A stretch of DNA of 64,000 bases from Plantactinospora sp. BC1 (lineage in GTDB: Bacteria > Actinomycetota > Actinomycetes > Mycobacteriales > Micromonosporaceae): positions 6,262,001-6,326,000 of the forward strand of contig NZ_CP028158.1 in NCBI RefSeq assembly GCF_003030345.1. Direction: 5' to 3'. Position 1 is the first letter of the stretch; every line of letters begins with the position of its first letter. Both the position numbers and the translations under genes were made by a program. Of this stretch, positions 35,503 through 43,355 are shown one piece after another. The notes under the pieces were generated by a model that was given only the letters and a program-made list of their open reading frames with translations, was not told the origin of the DNA and ran no database searches.

Positions 35503-36396
35503 TCAGGCGCCGACCCGGCGGAGCAGGCCTTCCTGCACCGCACTGGCGATCTGCCGGCCGTCGACGGTGAACATCCGGCCGGTGGCGAGCCCCCGCCCAC
35601 CCGAGGCGGAGGGGCTCCAGCAGTCGTAGAGGAACCACTCGTCGGCCCGGAACCGGCGGTGGAACCAGAGCGCGTGGTCGAGGCTGGCCCCGACCAGGCC
35701 GCCTGGCCCCCACACCTCGCCGTGCACCGAGAGGACCGAGTCGAGCAGGGTCAGGTCGGAGGCGAAGGTGAGCGCGCAGGCGTGCAGCAGCGGGTCGTCG
35801 GGGAGCTTGCCGTCGATCCGCATCCAGACCCGCTGGTGCGGGTCGGCGGGCCGGTCACCGGGGCGTACCCAGCCGGGCTCGCCGACGTACCGGACGTCGA
35901 TCGGGCGCGGGATCATCGCCCAGATGCCCAGCCGTTCCGGATAGCGGGCCAGCCGGTCGGACATGGTCGGCAGCTCCTCCGGCGGCGGCACGTCGACCGG
36001 GACCGGGGCGTGGTGGTCGAGCCCCTCCTCCTCGCGGTGGAAGGAGGCGGACATGAAGAAGATCGTCTTGCCGTGCTGGAGTGCGACGGAACGGCGTACC
36101 GAGAAGGAGCGGCCGTCCCGGATCTTCTCCACCTGGTATTCGATCGGCTCGGCCGGGTCGCCGGGCCGGACGAAGTAGCCGTGCAGGGAGTGCACGAACC
36201 GGGTGGGCTCGACCGTCCGGCCGGCCGCGACCAGGGCCTGGCCGGCGACCTGGCCGCCGTAGACCCGCTGCGGGCCGACCGGGGGACTCATCCCCCGGAA
36301 GGTCATCTCGTCGAGCTGGCGGAGATCGAGTACGTCCAGGAGCTGGTCGACCGCCGCCTGCCCGACGACCACCTCGCCGGGGCTGTCCGGGCTCAC
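35503..36396 (-). CDS. tesB: Acyl-CoA thioesterase II
   Basis: 297-residue double-hotdog thioesterase hydrolysing acyl-CoA to free acid and CoA. Recognisable features are RVYGGQVAGQALVAAGRTV, HSLHGYFVRPGDP and the C-terminal SLDHALWFHRRFRADEWFLYD, with the conserved Asp-Thr/Ser-Gln set (VGASLDH, SASGGRGLATGRMF). GTG 36396 overlaps the pyk stop by four bases. The pyk-tesB pairing is also known from mycobacteria (pykA-tesB1). Confidence 0.94.
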   Translation of the reverse strand: MSPDSPGEVVVGQAAVDQLLDVLDLRQLDEMTFRGMSPPVGPQRVYGGQVAGQALVAAGRTVEPTRFVHSLHGYFVRPGDPAEPIEYQVEKIRDGRSFSVRRSVALQHGKTIFFMSASFHREEEGLDHHAPVPVDVPPPEELPTMSDRLARYPERLGIWAMIPRPIDVRYVGEPGWVRPGDRPADPHQRVWMRIDGKLPDDPLLHACALTFASDLTLLDSVLSVHGEVWGPGGLVGASLDHALWFHRRFRADEWFLYDCWSPSASGGRGLATGRMFTVDGRQIASAVQEGLLRRVGA

Positions 36397-37844
36397 TGTC
36401 CGGTCCGAGCCACCGCCGCCGGGTCGACCAGCGAACCGAGCTGGTGCACCCGCAGCGTGTTGGTGGAGCCGGGGGTGCCGGACGGGGTACCGGCGACGAT
36501 CACCACGTAGTCGCCGGGGTTGGCGTGGCTGAGCCCGATCAGCGCCTGGTCGACCTGCCGGAACATGTCGTCGGTGTGCTGCACGAACGGCATCAGGAAG
36601 GTCTGCACGCCCCAGGAGAGGGCGAGCAGGTCGCGGACCTCGGGTACCGGGGTGAAGGCGAGCAGCGGCAGGTCGCAGTGCAGCCGGGAGAGCCGCCGCA
36701 CGGTGTCACCGGTCTGCGAGAACGCGACCAGCGCCTTGGCGCCGATCGCCTTGGCGATCTGCGAGGCGGCGACGGTGAGCGCCCCGCCGTGGGTACGCGG
36801 GTCGTGCTGGAGCCGGGGCACGCCGATCGACCCGGACTCCGTGGTGGTGACGATCTTGGCCATCGTGCTGACCGTGAGCACCGGGTATTTTCCGACGCTG
36901 GTCTCGCCGGAGAGCATCACCGCGTCCGCGCCGTCCAGCACCGCGTTGGCGACGTCGGACGCCTCGGCGCGGGTCGGCCGGGAATTCTCGATCATGGAGT
37001 CGAGCATCTGGGTGGCCACGATGACCGGCTTGGCGTTCTCCCGGCAGAGCTGCACGGCCCGCTTCTGCACCAGCGGCACCTGGTCGAGCGGCAGCTCGAC
37101 ACCGAGGTCGCCACGGGCCACCATGATGCCGTCGAAGGCGTTGACGATCGCCTCCAGGTGGGTCACCGCCTCGGGCTTCTCCACCTTCGCCATCACCGGC
37201 CGGTGCACCCCGACCTCGTGCATGATGTTGTGCGCCAGCTTGATGTCGTCGGGCGAGCGGACGAAGGACATCGCCACCATGTCGACCCCGAGCCCGAGCG
37301 CGAAGCGCAGGTCCTCGCTGTCCTTGTCCGACATCGCCGGCACGCTGACCGCGACGTTGGGCAGCGAGACGCCCTTGTTGTTGGAGACGGCGCCACCCTC
37401 GGTGACCAGTACCCGGATGTCGTTGCCCTGCACGTCGCTGACCTCGACGGCGACCCGGCCGTCGTCGATCAGCAGCCGGTCACCCGGCCGCACCTCGGCC
37501 GGCAGCTTCTCGTAGGTGCAGGAGACCCGGTCCCGGGTGCCCAGGACGACGTCCCCGGTGATCACCACGGAGTCGCCGGTCCGCCACTCGTGCGGGCCGT
37601 CGGCGAACCGGCCGAGCCGGATCTTGGGGCCCTGGAGATCGGCGAGGACCGCGACGGCCCGACCGGTGGTCCGGGCGGCCTCGCGGACCAGGTGGTAGAC
37701 CTGCTCGTGGTCGGCATGGCTGCCGTGGCTGAAGTTGAGCCGGGCTACGTCCATGCCCGCCTCGACGAGCCCGCGGATGCGCTCCGGTGAGGAGGTCGCG
37801 GGACCAAGGGTGCAGACGATCTTCGCTCGGCGCGTTACGGCCAT
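36393..37844 (-). CDS. pyk: Pyruvate kinase
   Basis: 483-residue glycolytic enzyme that makes pyruvate and ATP from phosphoenolpyruvate and ADP. The N-terminus TRRAKIVCTLGPATSS, the substrate/metal motif MVARGDLGVELP, KPVIVATQMLDSMI and the C-terminal allosteric domain are all intact. It is the first gene of a pyk-tesB-rrf2 operon. The ATG gives the standard N-terminus. It is a core housekeeping gene. Confidence 0.97.
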   Translation of the reverse strand: MAVTRRAKIVCTLGPATSSPERIRGLVEAGMDVARLNFSHGSHADHEQVYHLVREAARTTGRAVAVLADLQGPKIRLGRFADGPHEWRTGDSVVITGDVVLGTRDRVSCTYEKLPAEVRPGDRLLIDDGRVAVEVSDVQGNDIRVLVTEGGAVSNNKGVSLPNVAVSVPAMSDKDSEDLRFALGLGVDMVAMSFVRSPDDIKLAHNIMHEVGVHRPVMAKVEKPEAVTHLEAIVNAFDGIMVARGDLGVELPLDQVPLVQKRAVQLCRENAKPVIVATQMLDSMIENSRPTRAEASDVANAVLDGADAVMLSGETSVGKYPVLTVSTMAKIVTTTESGSIGVPRLQHDPRTHGGALTVAASQIAKAIGAKALVAFSQTGDTVRRLSRLHCDLPLLAFTPVPEVRDLLALSWGVQTFLMPFVQHTDDMFRQVDQALIGLSHANPGDYVVIVAGTPSGTPGSTNTLRVHQLGSLVDPAAVARTGQ

Positions 37845-38448
37845 CAGGCTAGTCTCTCTCTCGGATCGGCCCGCCGGACCCTCGGGATGCCGAAGTCTTG
37901 ACCAACGTCACGCGGCTGGTGGGTGACCGGCGGGTCGTCACACCGGGACGTCGTTGGCGGGCGTCAGCGACCGCGCGGCGCCGAGCCTACTCCCGCCGCG
38001 CCAGCGCCGTGCTCCCGGCCGGCGAAGGTCCGGGTCCGTGCGCGGGCGGCCAGCGGCGCCCGAGCAGAAAGTCTACGCCGCCGGCCGCCAGTTCACCGCG
38101 ACGTGATCTTGCTGTTATCACCCCGATACCGTCCGGCCGGACAGTCGTGCTCGATGTAGTTGATCAAGATCCGGAACCGCCGGTGGCCCGGCCACCCGGC
38201 TCCCGGTCGGAACCGCCGACCGGGACATCCGGTCGGAACCCGCCGACCCGGACACCCCTGGTCGGAACCCGCCGACCGGACACCGCTGGTCGGAACCGCC
38301 GACCCGGACACCGCTGGTCGGGGCCGCCGACCGGGGAAGCCGGTCGGAACCCCGACCAGGACCGTCGGTCGGAACGCCGACGATCGGTCCCGGACCGCCC
38401 GGTCGACGCATCACCGTCCGAGTCGCACCGATCGTCGCGAGGAGCGCC
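37845..38448. other. Gene-poor region between pyk and the amidase operon
   Basis: 604 bases. Open frames here have no plausible protein features. It holds the pyk promoter region on the minus side, a possible promoter for the plus-strand amidase operon, and a seven-copy tandem repeat (38205-38391). Confidence 0.6.
38205..38391. repeat. Tandem repeat, seven units of 25-29 bp, each with a dyad
   Basis: GGTCGG recurs at 38205, 38231, 38260, 38288, 38316, 38342 and 38367. Most units read GGTCGGAACC, GCCGACC, then GGACACC with small changes, so each can form a short hairpin (GGTCGG with CCGACC). The array ends about 60 bases before the small-protein gene that precedes the amidase. Confidence 0.75.
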
Positions 38449-38748
38449 ATGGCACCGACCCCGCCCACCGACGCCGAACTCAACACCCTGATCCGGGCCC
38501 GACTGGCCAGCCTGGGCATCGACCTCGACCAGCTGCCACCCGGCACCACCGCCGACCCCGAGACCGGATCGCCCGGCCGGGACTCCGTACTCGCCTCGCT
38601 CCGCTCCTTCGTCCGGGGCACCGTGGCCGAACTGGCCGCCTACCAGTTGCCGGCCCCGGCCGGTACCGACCCGGCACTGGCCAAGGCGCTCTCCCAGCAG
38701 GCGGCCCCGATGCTCTACCCCTCGATCAGCACGGAATGGCGGCGGTGA
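38449..38748 (+). CDS. Small hypothetical protein coupled to amidase
   Basis: 99 residues, acidic to neutral and helix-rich (DAELNTLIRARLASLGIDLDQLP ... LAAYQLPAP), no signal peptide or membrane segment. GCGAGGAGCGCC gives a GAGGAG ribosome binding site before the ATG. Its TGA overlaps the amidase ATG (TGATG), so the pair is made together; a subunit or cytoplasmic companion of the exported amidase is possible. I do not recognise the family. Confidence 0.72.
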   Translation: MAPTPPTDAELNTLIRARLASLGIDLDQLPPGTTADPETGSPGRDSVLASLRSFVRGTVAELAAYQLPAPAGTDPALAKALSQQAAPMLYPSISTEWRR

Positions 38749-40472
38749 TGACAGTGAGCTTCGAACCGCAGGACCGGGCCGTCGACCGGCGCGCCTTCCT
38801 GGCCCGGGCCGCCGCGCTGGCCGCCGCCGGGGCGGTCGGCGGCGCCGTCGCGCTGCCCCAGGTGGCCGGCGCCTTCTCCCCCGGTGCCAGCGGCTCAACC
38901 GGTGCCACCTTCTCGCCCGGTGCCACCGGCCCGGCCGGGCACGGCGGCGGCTCCGGCCGGCCGGACCCGGCGCTGGACCGGCCGGAGGCGTACCGGCGGC
39001 CTCGCCCGGAGGCGCTGGCCGACCCGACCGAGCTGACCATCGCCGAGGCGGCCTGGCTGATCCGGGCCCGCCGACTCAGCCCGGAAGAACTGGTCGAGGC
39101 GTACCTGGCGCGGATCGGGGCGTACGACCGGACGTACCAGGCCTTCAATCTGGTACTCGCGGACGCGGCACTGGCCGCCGCCCGGGCCGCCGGCCGGCAG
39201 CGGCACTCCGGAGCCCTGCACGGCATCCCGTTGGCGATCAAGGACAACTACTACACCGCCGGGGTGCCGACCACCGCCAACTCGTACCTCTTCCAGGACT
39301 TCGTGCCGCCGTTCGACGCGACGGCGGTGGCCCGGCTCAAGGCGAGCGGCGCGATCGTGCTCGGCAAGACCCAGATGGGTCCGCTGGCCACCACCCGGGC
39401 CACCACCCCGGCCGGGATCGTCACCACGGTCAACGCCTGGACGCCGACCAACCCGGGCACCGACCCGGGCGGCTCGTCGACCGGTACCGCCACGGCGGTC
39501 GCCGGCCGACTCGCCACCGCCGGCACCGGGACCCAGACCGGCGGTTCGATCACCGCGCCGGCCAACGCGCAGAACCTGACCGGGCTCAAACCGACCATGG
39601 GCCGGGTCTCGCTGAACGGGATCATCCCGCTCAGCTACACCCGGGACCATCCCGGTCCGCTGGCCAGGGATGCCCGGGACGCCGCGATCATGCTGACCGC
39701 GATGACCGGTGAGGACCCGGCCGACCCGCGCAGCCAGGGCCTGCCGCCAGTGCCCCGACTGATCGAGGCCGCCACCCCGGTGTACGCCGGCAGGCGGGTC
39801 AAGCTGCGCTGGAAGACCCGGATCGGGGTACTCCCCAACTACGCCACCGGCACCTCGGCGACCGCGCTGGCCCGGCAGGCGTTCCTGGCCGAGCTGGCGA
39901 AGATCTCCGGGGTGACCCTGGTCGACGTGACCCTGCCGGAGGAGTGGGACCGGCTCGGCGGCAACACCTTCAACAACATCCGGCTGCCGGAACGCAGCGA
40001 GCCGTTCATGCCGTACCTCCGGACCGACCTGCGCGGCTTCGGAGTCTCGGTGACGAGCTGGTTGCAGGGGGCGCTGCTCGGCGGCAACGAGTTCCTCACC
40101 GGACAGCGGGCCAAGCTGGTCTTCCTGGAGCGGGTACTGGACCAGCTCTTCGACGCCTGCGACGTGGTGGTGCAGACCGGTCCGGTGCCGTTCGACATCC
40201 TCGGCCTGCCGGAGATCGGCTTCCCGATCGGCTTCACCTCGGCCGGGGTGCCGATCGGCACCATCCTCGGCGGCCTCCCGTACGGGGAGGAGCGGCTGCT
40301 CTCCGTCGTGGCCGCGTACCAGGAGGTCACCGACTGGCACTGGCGCCGGCCGGCGGATCCGCCGGCCGTGGCGGCGGACGCCCGCTCCGCCCGGGGCATC
40401 CTCGCGGCGCCGGAGCCGGACGAGTCCCGGGGCCGGCTCACCGCCGAGCAGGTGGCCGAGCTGACCCAGTAG
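38748..40472 (+). CDS. Exported amidase (amidase signature family)
   Basis: 574-residue hydrolase with the Ser-cisSer-Lys triad: K165 in AIKDNYYTAG, the GGSSTG loop, and nucleophile S267 in TQTGGSI. The N-terminus DRRAFLARAAALAAAGAVG looks like a Tat signal, followed by a Gly/Ala/Pro-rich spacer. Amidase signature enzymes cleave C-N bonds of varied amides; the substrate here is unknown. ATG 38748 overlaps the upstream TGA; ATG 38736 is also in frame. A strong terminator follows. Confidence 0.9.
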   Translation: MTVSFEPQDRAVDRRAFLARAAALAAAGAVGGAVALPQVAGAFSPGASGSTGATFSPGATGPAGHGGGSGRPDPALDRPEAYRRPRPEALADPTELTIAEAAWLIRARRLSPEELVEAYLARIGAYDRTYQAFNLVLADAALAAARAAGRQRHSGALHGIPLAIKDNYYTAGVPTTANSYLFQDFVPPFDATAVARLKASGAIVLGKTQMGPLATTRATTPAGIVTTVNAWTPTNPGTDPGGSSTGTATAVAGRLATAGTGTQTGGSITAPANAQNLTGLKPTMGRVSLNGIIPLSYTRDHPGPLARDARDAAIMLTAMTGEDPADPRSQGLPPVPRLIEAATPVYAGRRVKLRWKTRIGVLPNYATGTSATALARQAFLAELAKISGVTLVDVTLPEEWDRLGGNTFNNIRLPERSEPFMPYLRTDLRGFGVSVTSWLQGALLGGNEFLTGQRAKLVFLERVLDQLFDACDVVVQTGPVPFDILGLPEIGFPIGFTSAGVPIGTILGGLPYGEERLLSVVAAYQEVTDWHWRRPADPPAVAADARSARGILAAPEPDESRGRLTAEQVAELTQ

Positions 40473-40485
40473 CCGACGAGATCGC

Positions 40486-40523
40486 GTGGAGGGCCTCCGG
40501 CATCGCTGCCGGAGGCCCTCCAC
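40486..40523 (+). terminator. Perfect 16-bp hairpin terminator after amidase
   Basis: GTGGAGGGCCTCCGGC (40486-40501) and GCCGGAGGCCCTCCAC (40508-40523) pair completely around a 6-base loop, 13 bases after the amidase stop. It separates this operon from the next plus-strand gene at 40580. Confidence 0.85.
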
Positions 40524-40579
40524 AGTGGTGGGACGGCGACCGCCCCCGTCTCGTTGAACGTTCTGGCAAGATCTGCCGG

Positions 40580-41122
40580 ATGAGGAGACCGCTGTCGCTG
40601 CTCGTCGTCGCCGTGCTGACCGGAAGTGCTGCGCTGACCGGGCTCGCCGGTTGCGGGACTGCCACCGCGAGCGGCGAGACCGAGCAGTTCACCCAGGGCG
40701 GCGTCAGCATGGAGCCGGCGGTCAGGTCCGGACAGGTCATCACCGTCCGGAAGGTCGGGGATGGTTACCAGCCACGGCACGGCGACGTCGTCCTGTTCCA
40801 GCGCGACGGCGGTCGATGGGGTGACGGCACGGCACCGCTGCTCAAGCGGGTCGTGGCGGTCGGCGGCGAAACCATCGCCTGCTGCGACCCCGCCGGGAAG
40901 GTGACGATCGACGACAGGCCGCTGGACGAGCCGTACGTGGCCGACGACGCACCACTCGACATGCCGTCGAATCCGCAGGACTGCGGACCACGTCGGTTCG
41001 CCCCGGCCGAGGTGCCGACGGGCAGCGTTTTCGTCATGGGCGACAACCGCGCGAACTCGAACGACTCCCGGTGTGCCGGGCCGATCCCGACCTCGTCGAT
41101 ATCCGCCGTGATGGTCAGCTGA
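40580..41122 (+). CDS. Signal peptidase I-like lipoprotein (S26 family)
   Basis: 180-residue protein with an intact S26 catalytic core: S43 in GGVSMEPAV, K89 in LLKRVVAVGGE, and the box E motif VFVMGDNRANSNDSR near residue 151. Instead of the usual N-terminal membrane anchor it has a lipoprotein signal with lipobox LAGC near residue 25. It would then be lipid-anchored outside the membrane with the catalytic domain close to it. It could process secreted precursors or a particular partner. Confidence 0.85.
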   Translation: MRRPLSLLVVAVLTGSAALTGLAGCGTATASGETEQFTQGGVSMEPAVRSGQVITVRKVGDGYQPRHGDVVLFQRDGGRWGDGTAPLLKRVVAVGGETIACCDPAGKVTIDDRPLDEPYVADDAPLDMPSNPQDCGPRRFAPAEVPTGSVFVMGDNRANSNDSRCAGPIPTSSISAVMVS

Positions 41123-41150
41123 CCGCCCTCGCCGAGACTACGGGGATGGC

Positions 41151-41561
41151 ATGACGCACCAGCACCGTACGTTCCACAATCCTCCACCGGCACGGCCGGC
41201 CGACGTCCGGAACGCTCTCGATCGCGGAGACCTCGCGGGCGCCCTCGACGCCATGGTGGGATGCGCGTTGTACGGCGACGGCGACTGGAGGCAGTCGCAG
41301 CAGCTCTACCTGGCCCTGCTCGACCATGACGATCACCAGGTCCAGGCGCTCGCCGCCACCTGCCTCGGGCATCTCGCGAGGGTTCACCGTCGACTCGACG
41401 AGGATCGTGTCGTCGTCGCGTTGCGCCAGGCGCGCCGAAGGCCGCACGTCCGAGGGACCGTGACCGACGCGCTGGAGGACATCGAGTTGTTCCTGCACCC
41501 TCGGCGGGCACGCTGGCGTGGGCGGCTGTGGCGACTCGTCCGCCCCTGGACCTGGTTCTGA
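41151..41561 (+). CDS. Hypothetical HEAT-like small protein
   Basis: 136 residues, helical, soluble. The pattern DGDWRQSQQLYLALLDHDDHQVQALAATCLGHLARVH resembles a single-domain HEAT-type protein family found in many bacteria as a small orphan and sometimes near toxins; that likeness is from memory of the pattern, not a search. The C-terminus is Arg/Trp rich (RWRGRLWRLVRPWTWF). It follows the signal-peptidase-like gene after 28 bases, so the two are probably cotranscribed. Function unknown. Confidence 0.7.
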   Translation: MTHQHRTFHNPPPARPADVRNALDRGDLAGALDAMVGCALYGDGDWRQSQQLYLALLDHDDHQVQALAATCLGHLARVHRRLDEDRVVVALRQARRRPHVRGTVTDALEDIELFLHPRRARWRGRLWRLVRPWTWF

Positions 41562-41585
41562 CGCCGTCGGGGCGAACCGATTGAC

Positions 41586-41657
41586 GGTTCAGCCGGCCAG
41601 AGCGGCGGGCGGTTCAGCCGGCCAGAGCGGCGGGCGGTTCAGCCGGCCAGAGCGGCC
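41586..41657. repeat. Tandem repeat, three units of 25 bp
   Basis: GGTTCAGCCGGCCAGAGCGG followed by CGGGC repeats at 41586, 41611 and 41636, with only the end of the last copy changed. It lies just after the HEAT-like gene and before the xylanase stop. Confidence 0.85.
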
Positions 41658-41711
41658 GGTGGACGGGGCGCGGCGGGTGTCCGGCGACGTCGGGGTCGTG
41701 CCCGCACCTGC

Positions 41712-42470
41712 TCACGGGGTCGACGGCGGGCCGGTGGTGCACCGGGGCGGCCTGGTGGCGGCGCTCTCCACCGTGATGTCGGACCACCCACTACTCTGGT
41801 AGCCCTCGGTAGCCATGATCATGTAGCCCATGGTGCTGCCGAGGTCCATGCCGACCCGGGCCCAGGCGTCGAAGTGCTCACCGGTGTTGATCGTCCCGCC
41901 GCTGCGCTTCTGCTGCCGGACGCTGAAGTACTGGTGGTACGGCGTGCTGCCCGGAGTACCGATCCGCTGTACCCGGTAGATGTCGTACGTGCCGTCGGCG
42001 CTGACGACGGCGCCCATCCGGGTACCGGTCGGCCGGTAGCTGCCCCAGTTCTCCAGGATGTAGTACTCGATGTACGGCTCCCTGGTGAAGCCGAGGAGCG
42101 CCAGGTAGGAATCGCCACCCGGGTGGAACGTGCCGCAGTAGTCGAAGGTCCGACGACCGCCGGTCGCCCAGCCCTTGCCGCCGAACCAGTTGTTCACGCC
42201 GCTCCACCGGGCGCTGTAGTGACCATGCGGGCCCAGGGTCAGGGCGGCATCGCCGGTGTCCTGCCAGAAGGCATAGAAGTAACCGTCGTGGGTGCCGGTC
42301 TGGTTGGTGGTGATGACCGGGCGGCTCAGGGTCGTGTCGGCGTGGGCGTGGGCGTCGGTGACCGTCATCGTCGCGGCGGCCAGCAGTACCGTGCCGCAGG
42401 CGGCGCCGACCAGCATCCTGATCCGGCCGCGCCGGCCGCTCGTCGAGCCGGCGCCGGGTGTCTTCCGCAT
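41712..42470 (-). CDS. Secreted endo-1,4-beta-xylanase, GH11
   Basis: 252-residue xylanase cutting internal xylan bonds outside the cell. Signal peptide MRKTPGAGSTSGRRGRIRM then a hydrophobic core to about ADTTLS. The beta-jelly-roll has GVNNWFGGKGW, nucleophile E135 in IEYYILENWG and acid/base E222 in MATEGYQSSG, all conserved. There is no carbohydrate-binding module, only a short Arg/Pro tail. ATG 42470 has AGGAGGTG nine bases upstream, which fixes the start even though the frame stays open further out. Confidence 0.93.
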   Translation of the reverse strand: MRKTPGAGSTSGRRGRIRMLVGAACGTVLLAAATMTVTDAHAHADTTLSRPVITTNQTGTHDGYFYAFWQDTGDAALTLGPHGHYSARWSGVNNWFGGKGWATGGRRTFDYCGTFHPGGDSYLALLGFTREPYIEYYILENWGSYRPTGTRMGAVVSADGTYDIYRVQRIGTPGSTPYHQYFSVRQQKRSGGTINTGEHFDAWARVGMDLGSTMGYMIMATEGYQSSGWSDITVESAATRPPRCTTGPPSTP

Positions 42471-42480
42471 GCCCGCACCT

Positions 42481-42552
42481 CCTGGGGATAGTCCGGTTCC
42501 TGGGGATAGTCCGGTTCCTGGCGGCAGTCCGGTTCCTGGGGGTGGTCCGGTG
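42481..42552. repeat. Tandem repeat, four units of 18 bp in xylanase leader
   Basis: CCTGGGGATAGTCCGGTT at 42481 and 42499, with two diverged copies at 42517 and 42535. The period keeps the xylanase frame and would read as repeated PGTGLP/S if translated, but the strong ribosome binding site lies downstream of it, so it is probably leader sequence. Confidence 0.82.
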
Positions 42553-42618
42553 CTGCGTCCGACCGTTCGACGCCGCGCACCGGCATCGCGCGAACGTCCA
42601 CCACGGGCACTCCACAAT

Positions 42619-42630
42619 GACATCGATGTC
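42619..42630. promoter_or_regulatory. Palindrome GACATCGATGTC in xylanase promoter region
   Basis: Perfect 12-bp palindrome about 150 bases upstream of the xylanase start, flanked by TTGATA on the minus strand. Similar ATCGAT-centred sequence occurs before the membrane protein at 63773 and the GH3 gene at 52654. Regulatory role inferred. Confidence 0.4.
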
Positions 42631-42785
42631 TATCAATGCTGCGGCCTCAAGTGTCAGTTGAACTCCGACGACCTGTCAACGGGCCACGGAGCCGGCAGGC
42701 AGCACCAGCCCGGCCGGGGTGACGCCTTCCGGCGACGTCGCCGGTGTTTGATGGACCCGGTGTCCGGGCGGACCGCCGCCGCCGA

Positions 42786-42836
42786 CAGGCTGTGGCCGCC
42801 GACAGGCTGTGCCAAGAAGCAGGCTGTGCCAAGAAA
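42786..42836. repeat. Tandem repeat, three units of 17 bp
   Basis: CAGGCTGTG starts at 42786, 42803 and 42820; the last two units read CAGGCTGTGCCAAGAAG/A and the final one runs directly into AAGGA, the ribosome binding site for the gene at 42846. Confidence 0.82.
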
Positions 42837-42845
42837 GGAAAACCG

Positions 42846-43205
42846 ATGGCATCGGAACGAGTACTCGTGATCGGCCTCGACCCCGCCAGGATCCCGGGCT
42901 GGGATCCGGAGCCGGTCGTGGCGGCGATGGAGCGCGGTGCGGCCCGGTTCGGCGAGTACGGGATCGAAGCGGACTACTGCCTGGTGGTACCCGACGACGA
43001 CGTCGAAGGAACGATCGTCGAGGCACTGACCCGCAGGGAGTACGCCTGCGTGGTGGTCGGTGGCGGCATCCGCAAGCACGAGCCGTTTCTCGAACTCTTC
43101 GAGAGGGTGGTCAACCTAGTGCGGCAGCACGCTCCAGGCGCGGCCATCGCGTTCAACAGAAGCCCCGAGGACACCGCCGACGCCGCACTCCGCTGGCTGC
43201 GGTAG
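42846..43205 (+). CDS. Small hypothetical Rossmann-like protein
   Basis: 119 residues, soluble, alternating beta and alpha segments: RVLVIGLDPARIPGWDPEPV at the start and ACVVVGGGIRKHEP in the middle, ending in a helix. The fold suggests a small Rossmann-like unit, and similar short proteins are common in actinobacteria and rhizobia without assigned function. AAAGGA precedes the ATG by six bases. Divergent from the xylanase gene. Confidence 0.75.
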   Translation: MASERVLVIGLDPARIPGWDPEPVVAAMERGAARFGEYGIEADYCLVVPDDDVEGTIVEALTRREYACVVVGGGIRKHEPFLELFERVVNLVRQHAPGAAIAFNRSPEDTADAALRWLR

Positions 43206-43293
43206 TCCGGAAGGTCGCAACGGCCGACACGTCAGCACGAACACGGCGATGCAGGAGGCGTGGCCCGTCCGGTGTCGTCCCGACCTGGCGGAC

Positions 43294-43322
43294 TTGACAG
43301 TCCTATAGCTACCGGTTATCTA
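43294..43322 (+). promoter_or_regulatory. Promoter of padR-ABC operon, with overlapping dyad
   Basis: TTGACA (43294-43299), 17-base spacer and TATCTA (43317-43322), a near-consensus housekeeping promoter. An imperfect dyad (CTATAG-CTA ... TATCT-AATAG) covers the spacer and -10, as expected for a PadR operator giving autoregulation. Confidence 0.65.
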
Positions 43323-43355
43323 ATAGCGGTCTGTCGGTCGAAGGGGTGTGCCTGG

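Larger units (their letters stand above)
42471..42845. other. Divergent region between xylanase and a small hypothetical gene
   Basis: 375 bases. It holds an 18-bp tandem repeat (42481-42552), a perfect palindrome (42619-42630) and a 17-bp tandem repeat (42786-42836) leading into the ribosome binding site of the small gene. No further gene is supported. Confidence 0.65.

Noticed and set aside
38205-38391. CRISPR array
   Set aside because: Units are directly adjacent with no unique spacers, and no cas genes are present. It is a simple tandem repeat.
37898-38491. Open frame of about 197 codons through the repeat array upstream of the amidase
   Set aside because: The predicted protein is low-complexity and Arg/Pro-rich, mostly the translated repeat, with no ribosome binding site and no recognisable domain.
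40486-40523. Small structured RNA or insertion-element end
   Set aside because: The 16-bp perfect hairpin directly follows a stop codon and has no flanking target duplication or transposase, so a terminator is the simple explanation.
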